NCBI GenBank assembly: GCA_007124345.1
Contig: SLFH01000054.1
Coordinates: 1 to 5,433, forward strand
Length of the DNA: 5,433 nt
Direction: 5' to 3'
DNA from: Phycisphaerales bacterium
GTDB lineage: Bacteria; Planctomycetota; Phycisphaerae; Phycisphaerales; UBA1924
How positions within the stretch are numbered: position 1 is the first letter of the stretch; each line of letters opens with the position of its first letter. Below, piece after piece: positions 1 through 5,433 of the stretch. The notes beneath the pieces were generated by a model. The model was given only the letters and a program-made list of their open reading frames with translations, was not told the origin of the DNA and did no database searches. Made by a program: the position numbers and the translations under genes.

Positions 1-1
1 C

Positions 2-100
2 TCCGACTTCGTGCACGAGATGCTGCCCGTCCGCGAGGGCGGCGACATGCTCAGCTGTGTGCACTGCCACAGCGACGTCGGGCACCGCCACCGACGCTGA
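2..100 (+). CDS. nrfH: NrfH-like membrane tetraheme cytochrome c, quinol dehydrogenase subunit (3' end only)
   Basis: Only the last 32 codons and the TGA stop are in the window; the start lies upstream. The visible C-terminus carries one c-type heme motif, CVHCH (bases 56-70), followed by SDVGH. This is the usual form of the last heme site and its following His in the NapC/NirT/NrfH family. Proteins of that family are anchored in the inner membrane and take electrons from the quinol pool. Those next to nrfA form the NrfHA complex and feed the catalytic subunit. The stop is 29 bases before the nrfA start, which supports co-transcription and the NrfH assignment over NapC. The fragment alone cannot exclude another small multiheme cytochrome. 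The family is fairly certain, and the exact subunit rests on context. Confidence 0.8.
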   Translation, partial: SDFVHEMLPVREGGDMLSCVHCHSDVGHRHRR

Positions 101-129
101 ACCCGCCTTCTGATCCTGGAACACACGCC

Positions 130-1827
130 ATGAGCGAACAACAGAAATCCAAAGCAAGTCCTCAACCCGATCGCAAGCCTGAGGCCTCCGGTGATGGCGC
201 CGCGCCGTCGATCAGCCCCAGGCGTCAGCTGGTCGTGCTGGGCGTGGTGCTGCTGGTGGCGCTGGTCGCGACCGCCGCGCTGACCTTCACGCTCGTGACG
301 ATGTTCGAGCACAAGCAGGACGCCCGGTCTCCCTACCTGCGCATCGCCGACCTCAACGAGGTCAGCGTCGACCCGGCGCTCTGGGGGCTCAACTGGCCCC
401 ACCACTTCGAGCAGTACAAGATGACCGCGGGCGACGAGTTCTACGGCGGCTCGGAGGCGATGCCGCAGAGCAAGCTCGACCAGAGCCCGTGGCTCAAGCG
501 TCTGTTCGCGGGGTACGCGTTCAGCATCGACTACCGCGAGGCGCGCGGGCACGCGTACATGCTGTACGACCAGGTGGTGACCGAGCGGGTGCACCAGCGC
601 GCGCAGGCGGGGGCGTGCCTGCACTGCCACGCGTCGACGAATGTGCTCTACCGGAAGGCGGGCCTTGAGGCGATGGGCCTGCCCCACGACGAAGAGGCGC
701 TGGCGAAAGAGTTCAACATGCCGGCGGTGATCCGCGGGTTCGAGGAGCTCAGCCGCAAGCCCTACCACGAGGTGCTGGCGATGCTGACGCAGGTTCCCGA
801 CGGGACACCCCCGGGCGAGGGCGATCCGACCTTCCCGGCGGCGCCGGTCGAGGGGTTCGACCCGTCGACGGTGCCTGAGGGCCACTTCGCGATGAGCGAG
901 GCGCACCCGGTCAGCTGCATCGACTGCCACAGCCCCAAGACGATGGAGCTGCGGATCACGAGGCCCGGGTTCGTGCTCGGGATGCAGATGCTCGCGACGA
1001 GCGACGCGGAGGTGCACCAGATGCCGAGCGTCGATCGCTGGCGCCGGGGAAGCCGCAGCGAGCCCTACGACCCCAACCGGCTGGCGACTCGCCAGGAGAT
1101 GCGTTCGTTCGTCTGCGGGCAGTGCCATGTGGAGTACTACTGCGCCACCGACGACACGCTGACCTTCCCGTGGGCACACGGGCTGAAGGCCGAGGACATG
1201 GAGCGCCACTGGGAGGAGCATGTCTTCCCCGACGGGCGTCCGTTCTTCGATTTCAAGCACGGGGAGACCGGGGCGAGGATGTTCAAGGCGCAGCACCCCG
1301 AGTTCGAGCTGTGGAACCAGGGAGTGCACGCGCGGGCGGGTGTGAGCTGCGCCGACTGCCACATGCCGTATGAACGAGTGGGCGCGATGAAGCTCTCCAA
1401 CCACACCGTCCGCAGCCCGATGGAGAACATCAACAACGCCTGCCAGGTCTGCCACAACGACCCCGAATCGGAGCTCCGCGCCCGTGTCGAGACGATCCAG
1501 AGCCGGACGGTCGCGCTGAAGGAACGGGCGGCCGAAGCAATGACCGACATGCTCGACGCGATCCTCGAAGCCCGCGCTTCGGGCCGATCCGACGAGGAAC
1601 TGGCCGAGGTCTTCGTCCTCCAGCGCAGGGCGATGTGGCGCCTGGACTTCATCGTCAGCGAGAACTCGCTCGGCTTCCACGCGCCGCAGGAGGCGGCGAG
1701 GATCTTGGGCGAATCCATCGACTACAGCCGCAAGGCCCAGGCCATGGCGCTGCGCTTGCGTGCGCCCGACGCCCCGCCGATCGAGGGCCTGCCGACCGAA
1801 CCGATCCGTGGCATCACCGACCGCTGA
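130..1827 (+). CDS. nrfA: Ammonia-forming cytochrome c nitrite reductase NrfA (pentaheme, CxxCH type)
   Basis: This is the periplasmic catalytic subunit of dissimilatory nitrite reduction to ammonium, a six-electron reaction. The 565 aa contain five heme motifs: CLHCH (163-167), CIDCH (263-267), CGQCH (329-333), CADCH (407-411) and CQVCH (438-442). By comparison with the E. coli and Wolinella enzymes, active-site residues are present: Arg139 in RGHAY, Tyr336 after Glu335 in HVEYY, and His389 in KAQHPE. The KAQ and Glu335 elements form the calcium site next to the active heme. His425 and His517 (in FHAP) match conserved distal ligands. Heme 1 has CxxCH instead of the classic CxxCK, as in a recognised subset of NrfA. 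The enzyme is longer than the roughly 480 aa of E. coli, mainly through a heme 1-2 spacing of 100 instead of about 38 residues and a 32-residue polar N-terminus. A hydrophobic segment (about 34-58) is a signal peptide or uncleaved anchor. The Shine-Dalgarno is weak (TGGA, 117-120). Confidence 0.96.
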   Translation: MSEQQKSKASPQPDRKPEASGDGAAPSISPRRQLVVLGVVLLVALVATAALTFTLVTMFEHKQDARSPYLRIADLNEVSVDPALWGLNWPHHFEQYKMTAGDEFYGGSEAMPQSKLDQSPWLKRLFAGYAFSIDYREARGHAYMLYDQVVTERVHQRAQAGACLHCHASTNVLYRKAGLEAMGLPHDEEALAKEFNMPAVIRGFEELSRKPYHEVLAMLTQVPDGTPPGEGDPTFPAAPVEGFDPSTVPEGHFAMSEAHPVSCIDCHSPKTMELRITRPGFVLGMQMLATSDAEVHQMPSVDRWRRGSRSEPYDPNRLATRQEMRSFVCGQCHVEYYCATDDTLTFPWAHGLKAEDMERHWEEHVFPDGRPFFDFKHGETGARMFKAQHPEFELWNQGVHARAGVSCADCHMPYERVGAMKLSNHTVRSPMENINNACQVCHNDPESELRARVETIQSRTVALKERAAEAMTDMLDAILEARASGRSDEELAEVFVLQRRAMWRLDFIVSENSLGFHAPQEAARILGESIDYSRKAQAMALRLRAPDAPPIEGLPTEPIRGITDR

Positions 1828-1844
1828 ACCGGTCGGACTATCTC

Positions 1845-1852
1845 AAAGGGGA
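1845..1852 (+). promoter_or_regulatory. Ribosome binding site of the porin gene
   Basis: The purine-rich AAAGGGGA lies 6 bases before the ATG at 1859, in the 31-base gap after the nrfA stop. It supports this ATG over the in-frame upstream extension into nrfA. It also suggests that the porin is translated independently from a shared message. Confidence 0.7.
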
Positions 1853-1858
1853 ATCCTG

Positions 1859-3202
1859 ATGAAGCGTTCCTTCGCCGCGGCACTTCTCGTAGCCCTGCCT
1901 GCGCCCGCGCTGGCGCAGGACACCACCGACCCTCGGGAGGCGCCTCCTGAGATCGAGGCCGGCGTGCCCGACGCGATCGCCGACGCGCGGGTCGGCCTGG
2001 CGCACCGTCCGCTGGGCTGGCTGTCGGATCCCGAGGAAGAGCCGGCGGACTTTTTCGAGGCGCTGGTCGGGGGCAAGGTCCACCTGCACAACCGATTCCG
2101 GATCGAGCTGGCCGACACGACCGGGCGCGACTCCTCCACCGCCATCACCAACCGCATCCGTCTGGGTTACGAGACCAAGCCGTTCCACGGCTTCAGCGCC
2201 ATGGTCGAGTTTGAGAATGTCTGGTCGCCAGACAAGGACAACTACTTCGTCCCAGCAACCGGCAGCGGCACGCCCACGCGGACCGTGGTCGCCGACCCGA
2301 CCGGCACCGAGGTCAACCAGTTCTACGCCCGATTCGCCGAACGGCTCGGGGGCGTGCGACTCGATGTCCGGGCCGGGCGACAGCGCATCCTCCACGACGA
2401 CCAACGCTTCATCGGCAATGTCGGGTGGCGCCAGTTCGAGCAAACCTACGACTCGGTCCGCGTGCAGACCGACCTCGGCGTCGAGGGCCTCGATCTGGAG
2501 TACGCGTATGTCTGGTTCGTGCAGCGGATCTTCGGCCCCGACGGGCCGAACTGGGACTCGGATTCGCACCTGATCCGCGCGTCGTACGAGTTCGCGCCCG
2601 AGCTCCGCGCGACGACCTTCCTGTACCTGCTCGACTTCCGCGACGACGCGCCGGCCGACTCGACCGACACCTGGGGCGTGCGCGTCAGCGGGCGCACGAT
2701 CCTCGACGAGGCGGAGGACTACACGCTGCGCTACGAGGCGACCTACGCCCGCCAGAGCGGCGCGGGGCCGAACCCCATCAGCTACGACGCCGACTTCTTC
2801 GCGGTCGAGGCTGGCCTGAACAAGAAAGGGCTCGGGGGCGTGTTCGCGGGGTATCAGTTCCTCGGCAGCGACAGAGGCGAGGCGGCTTTCCGCTTCCCGC
2901 TGGGCACCAACCACGCCTTCCAGGGCTTCGCCGACAACTTCCTCGCCACGCCAAACGATGGGCTGCAAAACCTCTACGCCGGGCTGAACACCCAGCTCCC
3001 GTGGGAGGTCAACGCCTCGGCGACCTACCACCGCTTCTGGACCGACCGCGGCGGCGACGACCTCGGCTGGGAGCTCGACGGCGTCCTCAGCAAGGCGATC
3101 ACGCCCAACTGGTCGGTCTTGCTCAAAGGCGCGTACTACGACGGCAGCTCCGGCGAGCCCGACACGACACGCTTCTGGATCCAGACCGAGTTCAGCTTCT
3201 GA
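1859..3202 (+). CDS. Outer-membrane porin, alginate-export-like beta-barrel
   Basis: This 447 aa protein begins with a clear signal peptide (MKRSFAAALLVALPAPALA, probable cleavage after Ala19). Alternating strands with many aromatic residues follow, and it ends in the Phe-terminated strand IQTEFSF, typical of barrels inserted by the Bam machinery. The segment at residues 173-198 (GRQRILHDDQRFIGNVGWRQ onward) resembles the conserved core of the alginate-export family. That family is widespread as a putative general porin, so alginate itself is not implied. The frame is open upstream to 1760, inside nrfA. I chose the ATG at 1859 because the signal peptide starts there and AAAGGGGA (1845-1852) lies about 6 bases before it. 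The gene starts 31 bases after nrfA and is probably in the same operon. A role in admitting nitrite, nitrate or another small solute for periplasmic respiration is inferred from position only. Confidence 0.82.
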   Translation: MKRSFAAALLVALPAPALAQDTTDPREAPPEIEAGVPDAIADARVGLAHRPLGWLSDPEEEPADFFEALVGGKVHLHNRFRIELADTTGRDSSTAITNRIRLGYETKPFHGFSAMVEFENVWSPDKDNYFVPATGSGTPTRTVVADPTGTEVNQFYARFAERLGGVRLDVRAGRQRILHDDQRFIGNVGWRQFEQTYDSVRVQTDLGVEGLDLEYAYVWFVQRIFGPDGPNWDSDSHLIRASYEFAPELRATTFLYLLDFRDDAPADSTDTWGVRVSGRTILDEAEDYTLRYEATYARQSGAGPNPISYDADFFAVEAGLNKKGLGGVFAGYQFLGSDRGEAAFRFPLGTNHAFQGFADNFLATPNDGLQNLYAGLNTQLPWEVNASATYHRFWTDRGGDDLGWELDGVLSKAITPNWSVLLKGAYYDGSSGEPDTTRFWIQTEFSF

Positions 3203-3223
3203 ACCGGAGACCGATCCGAGCCG

Positions 3224-3778
3224 TCAACCGCCGTTGCTCTCGCAGGCCCCGCCGCAGCAGGGCTTGGCCTCGACCTCTTCTTTGCACGCGCCGCCGCAGC
3301 AGGGCTTCTTCTGGAGGCGCTCCCACGCTGCATCGAACAAAAGCACCTCGCCCCCGAGAGACCCGGCGAGCGCCTCGGCCGAGGCGCGGTTCTTGAACGC
3401 CGCGACCTGCGAGGCCATGGGTGTCCGGATCCTCTCGGCGTGGACGAAGTGCGCGGACTCGGCCCTGATCGGCGCCGAACTCGCATGGTCGTGCGCCCAG
3501 CGTTCGACGATCTTCAGCTCCGGCCGCGCGGCCTCGTAGGCGGCCTGGCAGTTGAAATCGTCGAACAGCATCGGGGTCCGCCGGCCCCGCTCGTCGAGAC
3601 TGACCGTCGCGGTCGCGAACCTCGCGTCGCTGATGATCATGTTGCACTCGACGCAAAGCGAGTCGCCGAGATGGACCGGGGGCGGGCCCTCGGCGGGCTC
3701 AGAGCCGCAGGAGGCCAGGAAAAAGACCGGCGCTGCCATCGCTGCGCCGAGCGTGCGCGTTGTTCCCGAGCGTTTCAT
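3224..3778 (-). CDS. nosL: NosL copper-chaperone lipoprotein with cysteine-rich tail
   Basis: NosL is the periplasmic lipoprotein that binds Cu(I) and supplies it for assembly of the CuZ centre of nitrous oxide reductase, working with the NosDFY transporter. The 184 aa start with a lipoprotein signal whose lipobox LASC gives lipidated Cys24. The family core follows: CVECNMIISDARFA (42-55), close to the usual C-x-x-C-x-M-I-I-S-D block, and TPMASQVAAF (119-128) with the conserved Met121. A GGEVLLFDAAW strand lies near the end of the fold. Residues 158-165 and 172-179 are two copies of KPCCGGAC, making a six-cysteine tail not part of the NosL fold as I know it. The ATG overlaps the nosY stop (ATGA), and a strong AAGGAGG precedes it. 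The same frame stays open far upstream, but that part is a shadow of nosY. The family call is firm; the tail's role is unknown. Confidence 0.93.
   Translation of the reverse strand: MKRSGTTRTLGAAMAAPVFFLASCGSEPAEGPPPVHLGDSLCVECNMIISDARFATATVSLDERGRRTPMLFDDFNCQAAYEAARPELKIVERWAHDHASSAPIRAESAHFVHAERIRTPMASQVAAFKNRASAEALAGSLGGEVLLFDAAWERLQKKPCCGGACKEEVEAKPCCGGACESNGG
3242..3307 (-). repeat. Tandem repeat encoding two KPCCGGAC motifs in the NosL tail
   Basis: Two 24-base units, at 3242-3265 and 3284-3307, differ at two positions and are offset by 42 bases (14 codons). Both keep the reading frame and encode KPCCGGAC. The linker between them is KEEVEA. The arrangement looks like an in-frame duplication at the 3' end of nosL. 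Confidence 0.85.
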
Positions 3779-4656
3779 GCCGGGGCCCTCCTTGAAAAGA
3801 GAACGATCGCGGCGGCGAGCGGCGTGACGATCCACGCCGCGAGCACGCCGGAAAGGATCCATGCCAACGCCCCGCCGAACTGGCGCGAGGCGTACACGCC
3901 GACCGGCCCGAGGACATCGAGCGAGGCGTTCATCGCGACGATCACGGACATCTTGAACGCCTGGAGCGGGTTGCCGACGCCGATCGCGAAGACCTCCTGC
4001 ACGCGGAGCTTGAAGATCAGCGTCCCGGCCATCAGACCAAGATCGCTCAGGAAGACCAGCGCGATCCAGACGAACAGACCGAGGCCCGTCGCGATCCCCA
4101 CGCGGCGCGAGAGCACCGAGATCAGCACGCCGACCGAGAGCATCGCCAGCGCCAGGGCGCAGGTGAACAGGATCAGCAACACGAACGCGCCCGCGTCGGC
4201 CCCGCCAGCCCGCCAGGCGACCACGCCCGCGCTGAGCCCGAAGCCGAGCCAGACCGAGCAGCAGAGCGCCAGCCCGAGCCCGAGGTACTTGCCCAGGATC
4301 ACCTCCGTACGCGACACGGGCTGGGCGAGGATGTACAGCAGCGTCCCCCGCTCCCGCTCGCCGGCGATCGCGCCCGCCCCGGCCGTCAACGCCATCAGCG
4401 GCACGACCAGCATCACCAGGTTCAGCATGCCGGCCGCTGTCCGGCCGAAACCCGCCAGCCCGTGCGAGCCCGTCCCCGCCAGCGACATGAACGAGACGCC
4501 GATGGCCAGCACCGCGAACCCGATCGTGTAGAGCAGGAACCAGCGGCTGGCCGCCGCGTCGCGGAACTCGCGCCTCGCGATCCTCGAGATCGCGCCCGGG
4601 GGCGAGAGGCAAGCGGCTCCGCGCGGGGCGCCGGCTTCGATCGTCAGTGTGGTCAT
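3775..4656 (-). CDS. nosY: NosY-type ABC-2 permease for nitrous oxide reductase maturation
   Basis: This is the inner-membrane subunit of the NosDFY ABC complex, which is required to mature the copper site of nitrous oxide reductase in the periplasm. The 293 aa contain about six membrane segments (roughly residues 39-60, 74-96, 122-147, 156-182, 188-212 and 264-287). Between the second and third is the cytoplasmic motif GERERGTLLYILAQPVSRTE (99-118) followed by GKYLG, the hallmark of ABC-2 permeases. The NPLQAFK block at 229-235 resembles a region conserved in NosY proteins. The start overlaps the nosF stop as ATGA, with CGGGAG (4663-4668) as ribosome site. The stop overlaps the nosL start in the same way. 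The permease class is certain; the Nos assignment depends mainly on the adjacent nosL and the ATPase. A generic ABC-2 exporter is the alternative. Confidence 0.9.
   Translation of the reverse strand: MTTLTIEAGAPRGAACLSPPGAISRIARREFRDAAASRWFLLYTIGFAVLAIGVSFMSLAGTGSHGLAGFGRTAAGMLNLVMLVVPLMALTAGAGAIAGERERGTLLYILAQPVSRTEVILGKYLGLGLALCCSVWLGFGLSAGVVAWRAGGADAGAFVLLILFTCALALAMLSVGVLISVLSRRVGIATGLGLFVWIALVFLSDLGLMAGTLIFKLRVQEVFAIGVGNPLQAFKMSVIVAMNASLDVLGPVGVYASRQFGGALAWILSGVLAAWIVTPLAAAIVLFSRRAPA
3787..3793 (-). promoter_or_regulatory. Strong Shine-Dalgarno of nosL inside the nosY 3' end
   Basis: On the minus strand, AAGGAGG ends 8 bases before the nosL ATG at 3778. It is a near-perfect anti-16S match and is embedded in the last codons of nosY. 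It fixes the nosL start and suggests that nosL is initiated efficiently on its own as well as by coupling through the ATGA overlap. Confidence 0.8.
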
Positions 4657-5433
4657 CGCTCGCTCCCGTTGGCTGCCATAGATCCGTGCAGATGCGCCGA
4701 ACGCCCGGCGTGCCGGACATCGTCAAGAATCTCGAAGTTGCGGACCTCGATCGACTGCTTCGCCAGGATCGACAGAGGCACGCCCCGACGCTCGCGAGCC
4801 ACGGCGACGCACAGGCCTCGACCGTTGAGGTGCACCGCGTGCCCGGCGCGTCGGAGGAGTTCGGCCGCGGCTTCCTCATCGGCCCCGCCGAGGTCCAAAC
4901 GGATCGTCTGCACGGCGCCCTCTGAGGGCCAGAGCTCGGCGGGGCTGGTGTCGCTGACGAGGCCGCCCCGCTCCAGCACGAGCACGCGGTCGGCCAGCGA
5001 GATCACCTCGTCGGGCCGGTGCGAGGCGAAGATCAGCGTTTTGCCTGATGCCTTGAGTTTTCTGAGCGTCTCGACCACATCGCCCCGGCCCGCGGCGTCG
5101 AGGTTCGAGGTCGGCTCGTCGAGCACGATGATCGGCGGGTCGGCCAGCAGGGCGATCGCCAGGGCGAGTCGCTGCTTCATCCCGCCAGAAAGATCGCGGA
5201 CGCGCTTGCGCTCGTGCCCGGCGAGGCCGACCTTCTCCAGCGCCGCCGAGGCCGCGCCCGGCTCCGCCCGGCGCAGCGAGGCGAAGAACGCCATCGAGGC
5301 GGCGAGCTTCGCGTCGTCGTGGAATGCGAGCTCCTGGGGCACATAGCCGATGCGCGAGCGGGCGAGCTTGCCCCGCCTGCGCACATCGATCCCGTCGATC
5401 GTGATCCGGCCCCCGAAACGGATCACGCCGAGC
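4653..5433 (-). CDS. nosF: NosF-type ABC transporter ATPase (5' end missing)
   Basis: This is the cytoplasmic ATPase that drives NosY in the NosDFY complex. The gene runs off the window edge, so the N-terminus and Walker A are missing; about 260 residues are visible. Counting from the GTG codon at 5426 (an internal Val, not a start), the Q-loop YVPQE is at 28-32, the signature LSGGMKQR at 79-86, Walker B with D-loop IIVLDEPTSNLD at 99-110, and the switch His in FASHR at 126. All expected motifs after Walker A are intact. About 90 residues follow the nucleotide-binding core. They are less conserved, as in other NosF and ABC-2-type ATPases, and end in a poorly conserved, probably flexible tail. 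The stop overlaps the nosY start (ATGA), which indicates translational coupling. The nosFYL order matches known nos clusters, and nosD would be expected just upstream, beyond 5433. Taken alone, it could be any ABC-2-type ATPase. Confidence 0.9.
   Translation of the reverse strand, partial: LGVIRFGGRITIDGIDVRRRGKLARSRIGYVPQELAFHDDAKLAASMAFFASLRRAEPGAASAALEKVGLAGHERKRVRDLSGGMKQRLALAIALLADPPIIVLDEPTSNLDAAGRGDVVETLRKLKASGKTLIFASHRPDEVISLADRVLVLERGGLVSDTSPAELWPSEGAVQTIRLDLGGADEEAAAELLRRAGHAVHLNGRGLCVAVARERRGVPLSILAKQSIEVRNFEILDDVRHAGRSAHLHGSMAANGSER

Noticed and set aside
1137..1718. A 193-codon minus-strand frame opposite nrfA.
   Set aside because: It has no family resemblance, and the plus strand encodes conserved hemes 4 and 5 of NrfA here.
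1838..3031. A 397-codon open frame antisense to the porin gene.
   Set aside because: It is rich in Val, Arg, Gly and Glu, has no recognisable motif, and lies fully opposite a convincing barrel gene. High GC content produces such shadows.
3205..3218. A small inverted repeat CGGA-6 bases-TCCG between the convergent genes, as a possible terminator.
   Set aside because: The stem is only four pairs and no T-tract follows on either strand, so it is within chance expectation for GC-rich DNA.
2425..3396. A 323-codon plus-strand open frame overlapping the porin and the gap, extending into nosL.
   Set aside because: It is an Arg/Pro/Ala-rich low-complexity translation typical of an out-of-frame reading of GC-rich coding DNA, and it crosses two well-supported genes.
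3440..4531. A 363-codon plus-strand frame antisense to nosL and nosY.
   Set aside because: It has no motif, a Ser/Thr/Pro/Arg-rich composition, and is fully antisense to two clear genes.
3224..4879. A long minus-strand frame that would fuse about 367 residues in front of NosL.
   Set aside because: The upstream part is an Arg/Gly/Ala-rich shadow of nosY and nosF. A lipoprotein signal and a strong Shine-Dalgarno place the real start at 3778.
5424..5426. GTG at the edge of the window as a possible nosF start.
   Set aside because: The frame continues upstream past the window edge, and a start here would leave out Walker A, which an ABC ATPase needs. It is an internal valine.

Overview
The window is a dense, high-GC stretch of respiratory nitrogen-cycle genes from a Gram-negative-type bacterium. 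It encodes a signal-peptide-bearing outer-membrane beta-barrel, multiheme periplasmic cytochromes and a lipoprotein. The GC-rich codon usage, the CxxCH-type NrfA and the alginate-export-like porin would fit a Planctomycetota (Phycisphaerae-like) or similar environmental lineage. That placement is only a guess and cannot be settled from the sequence alone.

Layout. Plus strand, positions 2-3202: the 3' end of a NrfH-type small cytochrome c (last heme motif visible), then a complete pentaheme ammonia-forming nitrite reductase NrfA, then a complete outer-membrane porin of the alginate-export type. The gaps are 29 and 31 bases, so the three probably form one transcription unit. Minus strand, positions 5433-3224: the 3' part of a NosF-type ABC ATPase, a complete NosY-type ABC-2 permease and a complete NosL copper-chaperone lipoprotein. 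Each junction is a 4-base ATGA overlap, giving a tightly coupled nosF-nosY-nosL operon tail. The two units converge, with only 21 bases between their stop codons. No stretch over 300 bases lacks a gene.

How they work together. NrfH passes quinol electrons to NrfA, which reduces nitrite to ammonium in the periplasm. The porin may admit substrate. NosF and NosY energise maturation of the copper centre of nitrous oxide reductase, and NosL delivers the copper. The locus therefore couples ammonification with the capacity to reduce N2O, although nosZ and nosD are outside the window.

I do not see an undescribed system. The most unusual details are a tandem KPCCGGAC cysteine tail on NosL, an active-site CxxCH (not CxxCK) NrfA with an insertion of about 60 residues between hemes 1 and 2, and the porin placed in the nrf unit.
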